Assembly: GCF_028705895.1 (NCBI RefSeq)
Contig: NZ_JAQWCQ010000037.1
Location: forward strand, 1-37,680
DNA: 37,680 nucleotides
Source: Massilibacteroides sp.
GTDB taxonomy: Bacteria > Bacteroidota > Bacteroidia > Bacteroidales > Tannerellaceae
Direction of reading: 5' to 3'
Shown here: in pieces, positions 26,642 to 34,760 of the stretch
How the letters are laid out: the number at the start of each line of letters is the position of its first letter
Position numbering within the stretch: position 1 is the stretch's first letter
Translations under genes and position numbers: made by a program
Notes under the pieces: generated by a model
What the model was told of the DNA's origin: nothing
What the model saw: the letters and a program-made list of their open reading frames with translations, nothing else
The model's database searches: none

Positions 26642-28231
26642 ATGAAACAATTTGTATTTGTATGTCTGTTGACTATCGCAGGATTCTCGCAGGCAAATGC
26701 CCAGAAAATTAACCAGGAAGCGCGTAAGATGTCTATGGCTTTATACGCCATATCAAATTTGTATGTTGATTCAACAGACGAAAGCAAGTTAGCTGAGTAT
26801 GCCATCATCGGAATGTTAGAAAAGCTTGATCCGCACTCTAACTATCTCGATCCGGAAGAAACGAAAGAAATGACTGAGCCGCTGGAAGGAAACTTTGACG
26901 GCATAGGTATCCAGTTTAATATGCTGACGGATACGCTATATGTTATTCAGGTAATACCCGGAGGCCCTTCTGAGAAGGTCGGACTAATGGCTGGTGATCG
27001 TATCATTCAGGTAAACGACACGTTAATAGCCGGTGTAAAAATGAAAAACACCGATATTATGAAACGCCTTAGAGGTCCGAAAGGAACAGAGGTACGCATA
27101 AAGGTGCAACGAAACAAAGAACCGGAATTGATCGAGTTCCGTATTATTCGTGGGAAAATACCGGTATATAGTTTAGATGCTGCCTATATGGCAGATAAAG
27201 AGACTGGTTATATCAAGCTAAATCGCTTTGCCGCATCTTCAGCTGACGAGTTTAAGGAAGCCCTGGCCAAATTACAGAAACAAGGCATGAAAAATCTGAT
27301 CCTGGATTTACAAGGAAATGGCGGAGGCTACCTGAACATTGCGATTGATATTGCAGACGAATTTCTGGGTAAAGATCAGTTGATTGTTTATACGCAAGGT
27401 AGTAAAGTAAACCGTGAAGATGCAAAAGCAACAGCTAAAGGGAATTTTGAAAAAGGGAAGTTGATTGTTCTTGTTGATGAAGGATCTGCTTCTGCAAGTG
27501 AGATTGTGTCAGGGGCTATTCAGGACTGGGATCGTGGTCTGATTGTCGGACGAAGAACCTTTGGGAAAGGGTTAGTACAAAAACCTATTCCGCTACCTGA
27601 CGGATCTATGATCAGACTGACCGTTTCGCGTTATTATACTCCAACAGGCCGTAGTATTCAGAAGCCTTACGAACAAGGCAAGCAAGAGGAATACAAACAT
27701 GATCTGATCGACCGTTATAATCGGGGTGAACTAATGAGCGCTGATAGCATTCATTTCCCGGATTCCATGAAATATAATACTTTGGTAAAAAAACGTATTG
27801 TTTATGGTGGTGGAGGTATTATGCCGGATGTATTTGTCCCGGTTGATACGACGCGCTATACGGATTACCATCGGAAAATTGTGGCAAGCGGCCTTGTTAA
27901 CCGTATTGCTATGAATTATCTGGATAAGAACAGAGAGACATTGACAAAAAAATATCCGAAATTTGCGACCTACAAGAAAAACTTCGAGGTAAGTGAAGAG
28001 GTAATGCAGGAATTGCTTGCTTTAGCCAAAGAGGAAAAGATCGAGTTTGACGAAGAAGAATATGGAAAGTCTGAAACACTTATCAAACTTCAGATAAAAG
28101 CGCTGATTGCACGTGACATGTACGACATGAGTGAATATTTCCAAATCATCAATGACGATAATCCGAGCTTTCAAAAGGCCTTACAGATCCTTTCAGAGAA
28201 AGACTCCTACCTCGTTGCTTTTGATAAATAA
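26642..28231 (+). CDS. S41-family C-terminal processing peptidase
   Basis: A periplasmic PDZ protease of the CtpA/Prc type that removes or degrades protein C-termini. The 529-residue protein has a signal peptide (MKQFVFVCLLTIAGF, cleaved near ANA). A helical N-domain carries LDPHSNYLDPEE, then a PDZ domain (about 80-165, with GIGIQFN and VGLMAGDRIIQVNDT). The S41 core includes LDLQGNGGGYL and GSASASEIVSGAIQDW. By spacing, the catalytic residues are Ser284, Lys309 (TFGKGLVQ) and Gln313. SRYYTPTGRSIQKPY is also typical. Nothing is missing. The substrate is unknown. Confidence 0.94.
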   Translation: MKQFVFVCLLTIAGFSQANAQKINQEARKMSMALYAISNLYVDSTDESKLAEYAIIGMLEKLDPHSNYLDPEETKEMTEPLEGNFDGIGIQFNMLTDTLYVIQVIPGGPSEKVGLMAGDRIIQVNDTLIAGVKMKNTDIMKRLRGPKGTEVRIKVQRNKEPELIEFRIIRGKIPVYSLDAAYMADKETGYIKLNRFAASSADEFKEALAKLQKQGMKNLILDLQGNGGGYLNIAIDIADEFLGKDQLIVYTQGSKVNREDAKATAKGNFEKGKLIVLVDEGSASASEIVSGAIQDWDRGLIVGRRTFGKGLVQKPIPLPDGSMIRLTVSRYYTPTGRSIQKPYEQGKQEEYKHDLIDRYNRGELMSADSIHFPDSMKYNTLVKKRIVYGGGGIMPDVFVPVDTTRYTDYHRKIVASGLVNRIAMNYLDKNRETLTKKYPKFATYKKNFEVSEEVMQELLALAKEEKIEFDEEEYGKSETLIKLQIKALIARDMYDMSEYFQIINDDNPSFQKALQILSEKDSYLVAFDK

Positions 28232-28264
28232 GAACTTTATTAATAACTAAAAATAGAACCGTCA

Positions 28265-28867
28265 ATGAAACAAAAATTAATTGCTTTGATCCCGTTTTTC
28301 GCATTGATAATGGGATTTTCCGGCTGCGGTACAACAGCCCAAAATGACCTTATGGGAGCTTACAACATGACACAATGTAAATATGCGTATAATTCCATAT
28401 CCAACATTTCCGTATCCGGAGTTAATATTACATCGGGATCGGCACTTTCACCTCTGAACTTGGCCAAACTGACAACTGTGCTTGCTGGTAATCCAAATTC
28501 AATTCCGTTGAACTTCACGGTCAACATGAATGTAACAAATCCGAATCAATCAGCTGCGTTGTTAAACAAACTTCAATATGCCGTAAGCATTGATGATATC
28601 CATTTTACGGACGGTACACTTGATCAGGCTGTAAATATTGCCGGTGGGGCAACGCAAACTATTCCGCTCACGGTAGGGGTTGATGTAGCTTCTTTGATGA
28701 AGAATAACAGTCAGAGTGCACTCTTGAATATTGTGAAGAACATAGCGGGTTTAAGCGGAGAAAAATCAACCGTATCGCTAAACCTACGTCCTACATTTAA
28801 TATTGCGGGACAACCGATTACTTCACCGATCGCATTCCCTGTTAGCTTCTCCTTCGGAGGGAAATAA
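28265..28867 (+). CDS. LEA14/WHy-domain-like lipoprotein
   Basis: A 200-residue lipoprotein with lipobox FSGC (Cys21) and neutral residues after it (GTTAQ), so probably on the periplasmic face. The rest is an all-beta sequence with alternating patterns such as ISNISVSGVNI, PLNFTVNMNVTNPN, LQYAVSIDDIHFTDGTL and TQTIPLTVGVDV. This resembles the LEA14/water-stress (WHy) beta-sandwich, where the N-x-x-P/N turn in MNVTNPN is typical. The function is unknown. It is last in the six-gene run, 33 bases after the protease gene, and ends at a bidirectional terminator. Confidence 0.75.
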   Translation: MKQKLIALIPFFALIMGFSGCGTTAQNDLMGAYNMTQCKYAYNSISNISVSGVNITSGSALSPLNLAKLTTVLAGNPNSIPLNFTVNMNVTNPNQSAALLNKLQYAVSIDDIHFTDGTLDQAVNIAGGATQTIPLTVGVDVASLMKNNSQSALLNIVKNIAGLSGEKSTVSLNLRPTFNIAGQPITSPIAFPVSFSFGGK

Positions 28868-28885
28868 AAGAGTATCTATAAAACA

Positions 28886-28930
28886 TGAACCCTGCAAAGT
28901 AATCTCAATGAGGTAATTTTGCAGGGTTCA
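28886..28930. terminator. Bidirectional terminator between convergent operons
   Basis: TGAACCCTGCAAA (28886-28898) and TTTGCAGGGTTCA (28918-28930) form a perfect 13-bp stem with a 19-base loop, with a T-rich tract shortly after (28937-28942). It separates the convergent LEA14-like and beta-galactosidase genes and can serve both. Confidence 0.88.
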
Positions 28931-28935
28931 GCGTT

Positions 28936-31029
28936 CTATTTTTCACCATTATTTTTCCAGACCAACACACCGGCAGGCTCAATTGTCTGTGTGCCGATCA
29001 GAACGGTTGCTTTTGCCGGTAATGGAAAAGCATAATTCTTAGAAGAATAATTGACCGCTATACCAAAGCCATCCCGGTATTCCATCCAGACACCTTCCGG
29101 CAGATTCATTACAGGAGTGCTGTTCTGCGCATAGATACGCTTTAGCACGTCCGCTTCCAGTTTTCCGTCCTGACTATCGATACCGACATAGGTTACTGTC
29201 CCCTTACCCAATTTCCGGTGAGTAATGGCAGGAGATCCTTTATAGAACTGATCAACGTGCTTTGCCCAAACCTCCGTTCCTTGTTCGGGAATCAATCCCT
29301 CGCCCCAGATAGACCAGGCATATTTTTGTCCTTCCATTTCAATATGTCCAGATTCATTCGCCGGCATAAAATCATGGAAGTCATACGCCGCTCCAATTAA
29401 CGGAGCAATCTTGCCCGCCATTGGCAGTTCGTATAGCTGACTCATGCGATCTTTCAGTCCGCTACGTACAGTCAGGATAAGATGTCCGCCTTGCTTTACA
29501 TAATTTGTCCAGGCCGTAATCAGAGAGTCATCAACCATTTCATAAGCGGGAGCGATTAAAACGGGATATTGCGTAAAGTCTTTCCCTTCATAAATTATAT
29601 CTACAGGAGCTCCAAAACTCTTTAATGCTTTGTAATATTTCTGAATATGATTTTCTGTGCTCCAGCTATCATTAAGCTTGCGTTTTTCCAGACTCCATAC
29701 ATTCTCGTGAGTATAAAGGATAGCCGTTTTCCGTTCCAGATAATCGGTAGGTAAAGTAGCTTTCGGATTATATTCTTTTCTTAATTGTGCAATTTCCTGT
29801 ATAAAGGTTTGAAATTCCAAACCTCCACGTGAGGGTGTAACTCCGTCTGTTCCGATAATCCCATGATGGAACTGTTCGTCTCCAAACAAAGGTTGACGAA
29901 AACGGTATGTGCAAGTAAGGTCACTTCCTCCGGCAAAAACAGACCAAAGCCATAATCTTACGGCTCCCGGATAAGGCATACTGTTGCGCGTTCCCCAGTT
30001 AACTTGTCCCGGCTGCAACTCCATCACACCGTAAACGCCGTCAAACGGACGGGTAAAGTCGTTCGCAAAAGGAATACGCATCGGATCACCAATACGAAAT
30101 CCTAACTCGCCAATGCCGGGATCACCATAAACCATATAGCGCGTATAAGTATTAAAGTCCAATTGTTGGGATTGTCCGAAATGCCCGGCAGTATAATCCG
30201 GAATATAATTAGACGTGATCCATTGATCCGGACTTACGTATTTCTTCAAAACCTCAGCCTGTTCATCAATGAAAGAGGCAGATTCGTGTGCACAGAATCG
30301 TTTCCAATCTAAAAGCTGATGAGGATTCTGTCCCCAGTTAGACGGAAGAGGAAATGTAACCTGCTCAAAAGAAGTATAAACCTGACTCCAGAAAGCAGTC
30401 CCCCACGCTTTGTTCAGGGCAGAGATAGTATTGTCGTATTTATTTTTCAGAAAAGAACGAAACCGGTTTAAGGCCTCTTTATTATAATCCTGACGCACTC
30501 CCGGTTCATTATCCAACTGCCATCCCATTACGCGCTTGTCATTTCCATAGCGCTTCCCTAATTCAGCAATCATCTTCTTTGAATAATCACGATAGAACGT
30601 ACTTGAGAAAGAAGCATGCTGACGTGCGCCATGATCTACTGTCGTACCATTCTCGTTTTTAATCAATATCTCCGGATGCGCACGGGTAAGCCATACCGGA
30701 GGAGTAGCTGTTGAGGTACAAAGAATAACCTTCAGATTGTATTTGGCAGCAAGAGTAATCGCTTTATCCAACCAGCTAAAATCATATCGTCCTTCCTCAG
30801 GTTCCAATTGTGTCCAGGCAAACTCACCGAAATGAGTAAATTCAAATCCCATCTCTGACATCTTCTTCAGATCCCGTTCCCACTGGTTTTCATCCCAATG
30901 TTCGGGATAATAATAAGCGCCGACAAGTGTTAAATCTTTTTTTGGAAAATATTCCCTCTTCTCTTTTGCAAACCCTGAAGGAATAAACAATAATAAGGCG
31001 AAAACCGCCATTAGTAGTTTCTGTCTCAT
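28936..31029 (-). CDS. Secreted GH42-type beta-galactosidase
   Basis: An exported glycosidase predicted to release beta-linked galactose. The 697-residue protein has a signal peptide (KLLMAVFALLLFIPSGFA), so it works in the periplasm or outside. The TIM barrel opens with GAYYYPEHWDENQWERDLKKM. The acid/base Glu is in WQLDNEPG (Glu175), and the likely nucleophile is Glu337 in VMELQPGQVNWG. RQHASFSSTFYRDY and WLWSVFAGGSDLTCTYRFRQP are GH42 blocks. A trimerisation-like domain follows (about 440-600: TAILYTHENVWSLE, LIAPAYEMVDDSLI), then a small beta-domain. It lies 16 bases downstream of nagA on the same strand, suggesting joint use of a galactose/N-acetylhexosamine glycan. Confidence 0.92.
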   Translation of the reverse strand: MRQKLLMAVFALLLFIPSGFAKEKREYFPKKDLTLVGAYYYPEHWDENQWERDLKKMSEMGFEFTHFGEFAWTQLEPEEGRYDFSWLDKAITLAAKYNLKVILCTSTATPPVWLTRAHPEILIKNENGTTVDHGARQHASFSSTFYRDYSKKMIAELGKRYGNDKRVMGWQLDNEPGVRQDYNKEALNRFRSFLKNKYDNTISALNKAWGTAFWSQVYTSFEQVTFPLPSNWGQNPHQLLDWKRFCAHESASFIDEQAEVLKKYVSPDQWITSNYIPDYTAGHFGQSQQLDFNTYTRYMVYGDPGIGELGFRIGDPMRIPFANDFTRPFDGVYGVMELQPGQVNWGTRNSMPYPGAVRLWLWSVFAGGSDLTCTYRFRQPLFGDEQFHHGIIGTDGVTPSRGGLEFQTFIQEIAQLRKEYNPKATLPTDYLERKTAILYTHENVWSLEKRKLNDSWSTENHIQKYYKALKSFGAPVDIIYEGKDFTQYPVLIAPAYEMVDDSLITAWTNYVKQGGHLILTVRSGLKDRMSQLYELPMAGKIAPLIGAAYDFHDFMPANESGHIEMEGQKYAWSIWGEGLIPEQGTEVWAKHVDQFYKGSPAITHRKLGKGTVTYVGIDSQDGKLEADVLKRIYAQNSTPVMNLPEGVWMEYRDGFGIAVNYSSKNYAFPLPAKATVLIGTQTIEPAGVLVWKNNGEK

Positions 31030-31045
31030 GTTCTTTTTTATGGTT

Positions 31046-32230
31046 TTACTTTTTACTATAAACGATCCGTCCTTCTACGATCGTTGTATGAATCTCTATA
31101 TTGTCATCAAAGATAATAATATCAGCATCTTTTCCCACTTCCAAACTTCCTTTACGATCATAAATACCCATGATGCGGGCAGGCGTTTCCGAAGCCATAC
31201 GCACTGCATCAGACAGAGGAATGCCTGCTTGCTTTACCATCGTTCGTATAAGTCGGTCTGAAGTAGCAACACTACCGGCCAAAGCTGATCGGTCTGCTAA
31301 TTTACAAACACCGTCTTCTATTATTACCCGACTGTCATGACTAACAGGATTTGTACAAGCCGAAGGAGCCATTGCATCGGTAATTAACATAATTTTATCT
31401 GCTCCTTTGATCGTATAGACAAGTTTCAGGATGGCAGGAGGAACATGAACTCCATCAGAAATCAGTTCTACCGTCATGTCTTTTATCAGATAAACAGATT
31501 CGATGGTTCCTTCTTTCTTGTATTCCCCTTGCTTGTGAACTCCGGTCATCGCATTATAAAAATGTGTAGCATGCGTATAACCGGCCTCCCATGCCTGGGC
31601 AACAAGCGGGTAATCAGCCACAGTATGCGCCAATGAAACAAGAATGCCTTGTTCGGACATAAACCGACCGAAGGCTAAAGCTCCGGGCAATTCAGGTGCT
31701 GCACTCCACCGTTTGATACAGGACGTGTTCCGTACTAAATCTTTATATTCCTCCACATCCGGTAGGGTAAGATACGCCGGATTTTGTCCTCCGCACATGA
31801 TCTTATTCAAGTAATTCCCCTCTAAATGAAGTCCCAGAATACGTGCCCCCTGAGGTTCGTCCTGCATGATCGTTTCGCAAACATGTATTGCTTCTTTGAA
31901 TACCGACAAAGGCGCTGCTGCTAAAGTGGGAAAAAGAGCAGTTGTGCCATAACGGGCATGAGCTGACGCGGCAATACGGAAAGCTTCGGGGGTAGCTTCT
32001 GTAAAGTCATGCCCTCCACCTCCGTGAATATGTGTATCTATACAGCCGGGAGCAACAAAAAGTCCCTCAGCATCTAATGTCGGCATATTGTTATCAACAA
32101 GCTGATCATCACTAATTTCAATAATTTTTTCGGATTCGAAAACTATCGACTTATTCTTGTGTATTCCTGTTGGAAGTAATAATGTGGCGTTCTTTATTTT
32201 ACAACGGCTCTCGTGCGTAAAGGCTCTCAT
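31046..32230 (-). CDS. nagA: N-acetylglucosamine-6-phosphate deacetylase
   Basis: A cytosolic amidohydrolase that converts GlcNAc-6-phosphate to GlcN-6-phosphate and acetate. The 394-residue protein has IDTHIHGGGGHDF (His67, His69), GLHLEGNYLN (Glu137), LAHTVADYP (His202), THATHFYNAM (His223) and the catalytic Asp285 in LITDAMAP. The late FASETPA-type block is present as ASETPARIMGIYDRKGSLEVGKDADI. No signal peptide. It leads an operon with the secreted GH42 gene 16 bases downstream and is divergent from the TGS/uridine-kinase-like gene. Confidence 0.93.
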   Translation of the reverse strand: MRAFTHESRCKIKNATLLLPTGIHKNKSIVFESEKIIEISDDQLVDNNMPTLDAEGLFVAPGCIDTHIHGGGGHDFTEATPEAFRIAASAHARYGTTALFPTLAAAPLSVFKEAIHVCETIMQDEPQGARILGLHLEGNYLNKIMCGGQNPAYLTLPDVEEYKDLVRNTSCIKRWSAAPELPGALAFGRFMSEQGILVSLAHTVADYPLVAQAWEAGYTHATHFYNAMTGVHKQGEYKKEGTIESVYLIKDMTVELISDGVHVPPAILKLVYTIKGADKIMLITDAMAPSACTNPVSHDSRVIIEDGVCKLADRSALAGSVATSDRLIRTMVKQAGIPLSDAVRMASETPARIMGIYDRKGSLEVGKDADIIIFDDNIEIHTTIVEGRIVYSKK

Positions 32231-32236
32231 GCTATC

Positions 32237-32266
32237 TTGTTAGTCAAATTAAAATTCTTAACTTTA
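32237..32266 (+). promoter_or_regulatory. Putative promoter of the TGS/uridine-kinase-like gene
   Basis: A -33-like TTG (32237-32239) is spaced 19 bases from TAACTTTA (32259-32266), one mismatch from TAnnTTTG. The start codon lies 39 bases further on. Spacing is right but the match is imperfect. Confidence 0.35.
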
Positions 32267-32305
32267 GGCAATAAAATTACGAAATACAATTCATTTACTA
32301 TTACT

Positions 32306-33973
32306 ATGGACGAAACAATCAGAATCTATTGTAAAAATAACGAAACATATACAAATGTGCCGGCCGGATCTTCATTGCTTGACATATACAATCTGGTAGG
32401 TGCTCTTTTAAAATATAAACCCATCAATGCTAAAGTAAACAACAAAGTTGAAGGGCTTACTTACCGGTGCTGGAAATCCAAAGATGTGGAATTTATGGAT
32501 TATACGCATTCTTCGGGATCGCGCGCATATATTCGTTCTCTTTGTCATATTTTCTCTAAAGCGGTTTACGAAATAATCCCAAAAGCCAGCTTAAACTTAG
32601 AACATCCTGTTTCTAAAGGATATTATTCCCGGATTATAAACGGGAAAGAAATTACCGCAGAGCAGATAGAAAAGATAAAAGAGCGGATGCAGGAAATCGT
32701 TAAGGCAGATATCAAATTTAAACACAGATTTGTCCGGACTTCCGAAGCTTCGGAACTGTTTCATAGTTTAAATATGAAGGACAAAGCACGTTTGATTGAA
32801 ACATCCGGTATGGCTTATACCTCGTATTACGAGTTAGATGGATACGTCGATTTCTTTTATGGATGTCTTACTCCGTCCACCGGTTATATTGAACTGTTCG
32901 ATATAGTTCCTTACAATGACGGAATCCTGCTTCGCGTACCCAAACGAACGAACCCGAAGGAGTTGGAGCCAATGATCAATCAGGATAAGATGTTTGAGGT
33001 CTATAAAGAACACCTTTCTCTTCAGCGCATGGTCGGATTAAATAATGTGGGCGACCTGAACTTAGCTATTCAGAAAGGGAATACTTCCGAGATCATCAAA
33101 GTTTCTGAAGCTGTACAAGAAAAGAAAGTCGCTAAAATAGCTGAAGAAATAGCCCAACGCTTCAAAGAGGGCGTACGTATTGTGCTTATTTCAGGGCCTT
33201 CCTCTTCAGGAAAGACCACTTTCTGCAAACGACTACAAATTCAGTTGATTACGAATCTGATCCAACCTATTGCGATTTCGCTCGATGATTATTTCCTGAA
33301 CAGGGAAGATACGCCGAAAGACGAAAACGGAGATTACGATTTTGAGTCTTTGTATGCGTTAGACCTTCCTTATTTTAACAGTGATCTGGAAAAGCTTCTT
33401 GCAGGAGAAAAAATAAATCTGCCGAGCTTTGATTTTAACACGGGGAAACGTATCTACAAAGGTAAAACACTCAAGCTGAAAGAAAATTCTGTTCTTGTAA
33501 TAGAAGGAATCCATGCCTTGAATCCGGAACTTACGGCAATGGTTGACAACAAATGCAAATATGGAATCTATGCCTCTGCATTAACCACAATCTCGTTGGA
33601 TAATCATAACTGGATACCGACAACAGACAATCGTTTGTTGCGTCGTATCATCCGCGACTACCATTTCAGAGGGTATTCCGCAAAAGATACGATTGGGCGC
33701 TGGCCGAGCGTTCGCCGGGGTGAAGAGAAATGGATATTCCCCTATCAGGAGAATGCAGACGCTATGTTTAACAGTGCAATGATTTATGAACTGGGGGCAA
33801 TACGCAAGTTTGCCGAACCAATCTTGATGGAAGTACGTGAAGCTGACCCCGAAAATGCAGAAGCCTACCGTTTGCTGCGGTTTATCCGTTATTTCAATTA
33901 TATCCCGGAATCTGAATTACCACGTACCTCATTACTTCGGGAATTTTTGGGAGGAGGAAGTTTTACGTATTAA
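32306..33973 (+). CDS. TGS-domain / uridine-kinase-like P-loop protein
   Basis: A 555-residue fusion widespread in anaerobes. I start it at the ATG at 32306, since the upstream in-frame extension runs into the nagA promoter region. The N-terminal part is a TGS domain (about 1-60: IRIYCKNNETYTNVPAGSSL) followed by a threonyl-tRNA-synthetase-like second domain (about 60-220, DYTHSSGSRAYIRSLCHIF). The C-terminal half is a phosphoribulokinase/uridine kinase-type P-loop domain with SGPSSSGKTTF (Gly297-Lys303), ISLDDYFLNRE and VIEGIHALNP. The true substrate is not established by sequence. Nucleoside phosphorylation is the database-style guess, and RNA or ribosome contact is possible through TGS. 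It overlaps the convergent sigma gene by 11 bases at the 3' ends. Confidence 0.85.
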   Translation: MDETIRIYCKNNETYTNVPAGSSLLDIYNLVGALLKYKPINAKVNNKVEGLTYRCWKSKDVEFMDYTHSSGSRAYIRSLCHIFSKAVYEIIPKASLNLEHPVSKGYYSRIINGKEITAEQIEKIKERMQEIVKADIKFKHRFVRTSEASELFHSLNMKDKARLIETSGMAYTSYYELDGYVDFFYGCLTPSTGYIELFDIVPYNDGILLRVPKRTNPKELEPMINQDKMFEVYKEHLSLQRMVGLNNVGDLNLAIQKGNTSEIIKVSEAVQEKKVAKIAEEIAQRFKEGVRIVLISGPSSSGKTTFCKRLQIQLITNLIQPIAISLDDYFLNREDTPKDENGDYDFESLYALDLPYFNSDLEKLLAGEKINLPSFDFNTGKRIYKGKTLKLKENSVLVIEGIHALNPELTAMVDNKCKYGIYASALTTISLDNHNWIPTTDNRLLRRIIRDYHFRGYSAKDTIGRWPSVRRGEEKWIFPYQENADAMFNSAMIYELGAIRKFAEPILMEVREADPENAEAYRLLRFIRYFNYIPESELPRTSLLREFLGGGSFTY

Positions 33974-34511
33974 GCGTTTCACGTAGCTTTCGTACAGCAG
34001 TAGTCATATGAGATTCAACGGTTTTGACGGAAATACCCAATATTTCCGCAACTTCTTTATACTTTAGATTATCCTCTCTTATAAGTTTAAATACGATCTT
34101 AATCTTTTCGGGAAGATCGTTTATTGCTTCATTTATTTCAGAAACGGCTTCTTTTGAAATCAAATCATCTTCAGGAGTCGTTTCTGTCCTAAAGAACAAA
34201 TCGAATGAATAATCTTCAATGTCCATATATTCGAATTGTTTCTTCCTGCAAAAGCTGATGGCTTTATGTCTCGTAATACCATAGATATAGCTGTTGTAAT
34301 TTTGCACCTCCATTAAGTTTTTACGATTATTCCAAAATGCCAGAAAAGTATCGGATAAAATCTCCTCTATATCAGCAGGAGAAGACACATAAAGGCTTAT
34401 AAACCGTGTTAGCCTTTGATAGTAAGCCAGGTATAACGATTTAAGGGCAGATTGCGAGTTGCTTAAAGCAATTTCACAGATCCATTGTGTTATTTTTTCC
34501 GTATTTGCTAT
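33963..34511 (-). CDS. ECF sigma factor (sigma-70 family) with non-canonical or disrupted start
   Basis: An extracytoplasmic-function sigma factor, most likely controlling the divergent fecR-susC genes. Region 2 is intact (ALKSLYLAYYQRLTRFISLY, then DIEEILSDTFLAFWNNR), and region 4 is intact (LPEKIKIVFKLIREDNLKYKEVAEILGISVKTVESHM). The frame is open back to a TGA at 34515-34517, but contains no ATG, GTG or TTG before a GTG at 34388. Starting at 34388 would cut away most of region 2 (141 residues). The coordinate given assumes an ATA start at 34511. A TTG at 34518 is one base out of frame and would be brought into frame by removing one A from an A6 tract (34493-34498). So the gene is either translated from an unusual codon, corrected by slippage, or inactivated by a one-base insertion. 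Confidence 0.8.
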   Translation of the reverse strand: MANTEKITQWICEIALSNSQSALKSLYLAYYQRLTRFISLYVSSPADIEEILSDTFLAFWNNRKNLMEVQNYNSYIYGITRHKAISFCRKKQFEYMDIEDYSFDLFFRTETTPEDDLISKEAVSEINEAINDLPEKIKIVFKLIREDNLKYKEVAEILGISVKTVESHMTTAVRKLRETLNT

Positions 34512-34538
34512 AGCTCAATAATAATAAAAGTCTATTAG

Positions 34539-34569
34539 TATAGTCGCAAATGTAAAGCATAAACCCTAA
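34539..34569 (-). promoter_or_regulatory. Candidate autoregulated ECF promoter of the sigma gene
   Basis: On the minus strand this reads TTAGGGTTT, 11 bases, TTGCGACTATA. The same two blocks at the same spacing occur in front of fecR (34761-34791) on the other strand. The end of the motif is 20 bases from a TTG and 27 from an in-frame ATA of the sigma gene. The two blocks would be the -35 and -10 elements. Confidence 0.7.
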
Positions 34570-34640
34570 TAGTTTAATCAAATTCCTACCTTATTGTTTT
34601 TAAAAATGTTGTGGTTTGTGTAAAATTTGGATATAAGAAA

Positions 34641-34680
34641 TTTTTAAGGCGCCTGGAAACGAAAGTTGAGGCGCCTCAAC
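34641..34680. repeat. Second copy of the AGGCGCCT repeat, with a 16-bp palindrome
   Basis: Bases 34641-34676 are identical over 36 bp to 7997-8032. Two AGGCGCCT palindromes (34647-34654, 34669-34676) are separated by 14 bases. The second is extended into the perfect palindrome GTTGAGGCGCCTCAAC (34665-34680). It lies between the two divergent ECF promoter motifs, 11 bases before a TAnnTTTG match (TACTTTTG, 34692-34699) that could be a second fecR promoter. Confidence 0.85.
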
Positions 34681-34760
34681 ATTTCCAAAACTACTTTTGA
34701 GATGAAATACACACTTATTTAATTCCGCCAAGAAGTAGAATAAATAATTTTAATTATCGG

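Noticed and set aside
34547-34554. TAnnTTTG box (TACATTTG on the minus strand) as sigma gene promoter
   Set aside because: Only TTGCGACTATA is shared with the fecR copy; the TACA part is not, and the nearest TTTG lies 24 bases upstream, too far. The bipartite ECF-like motif explains the region better.
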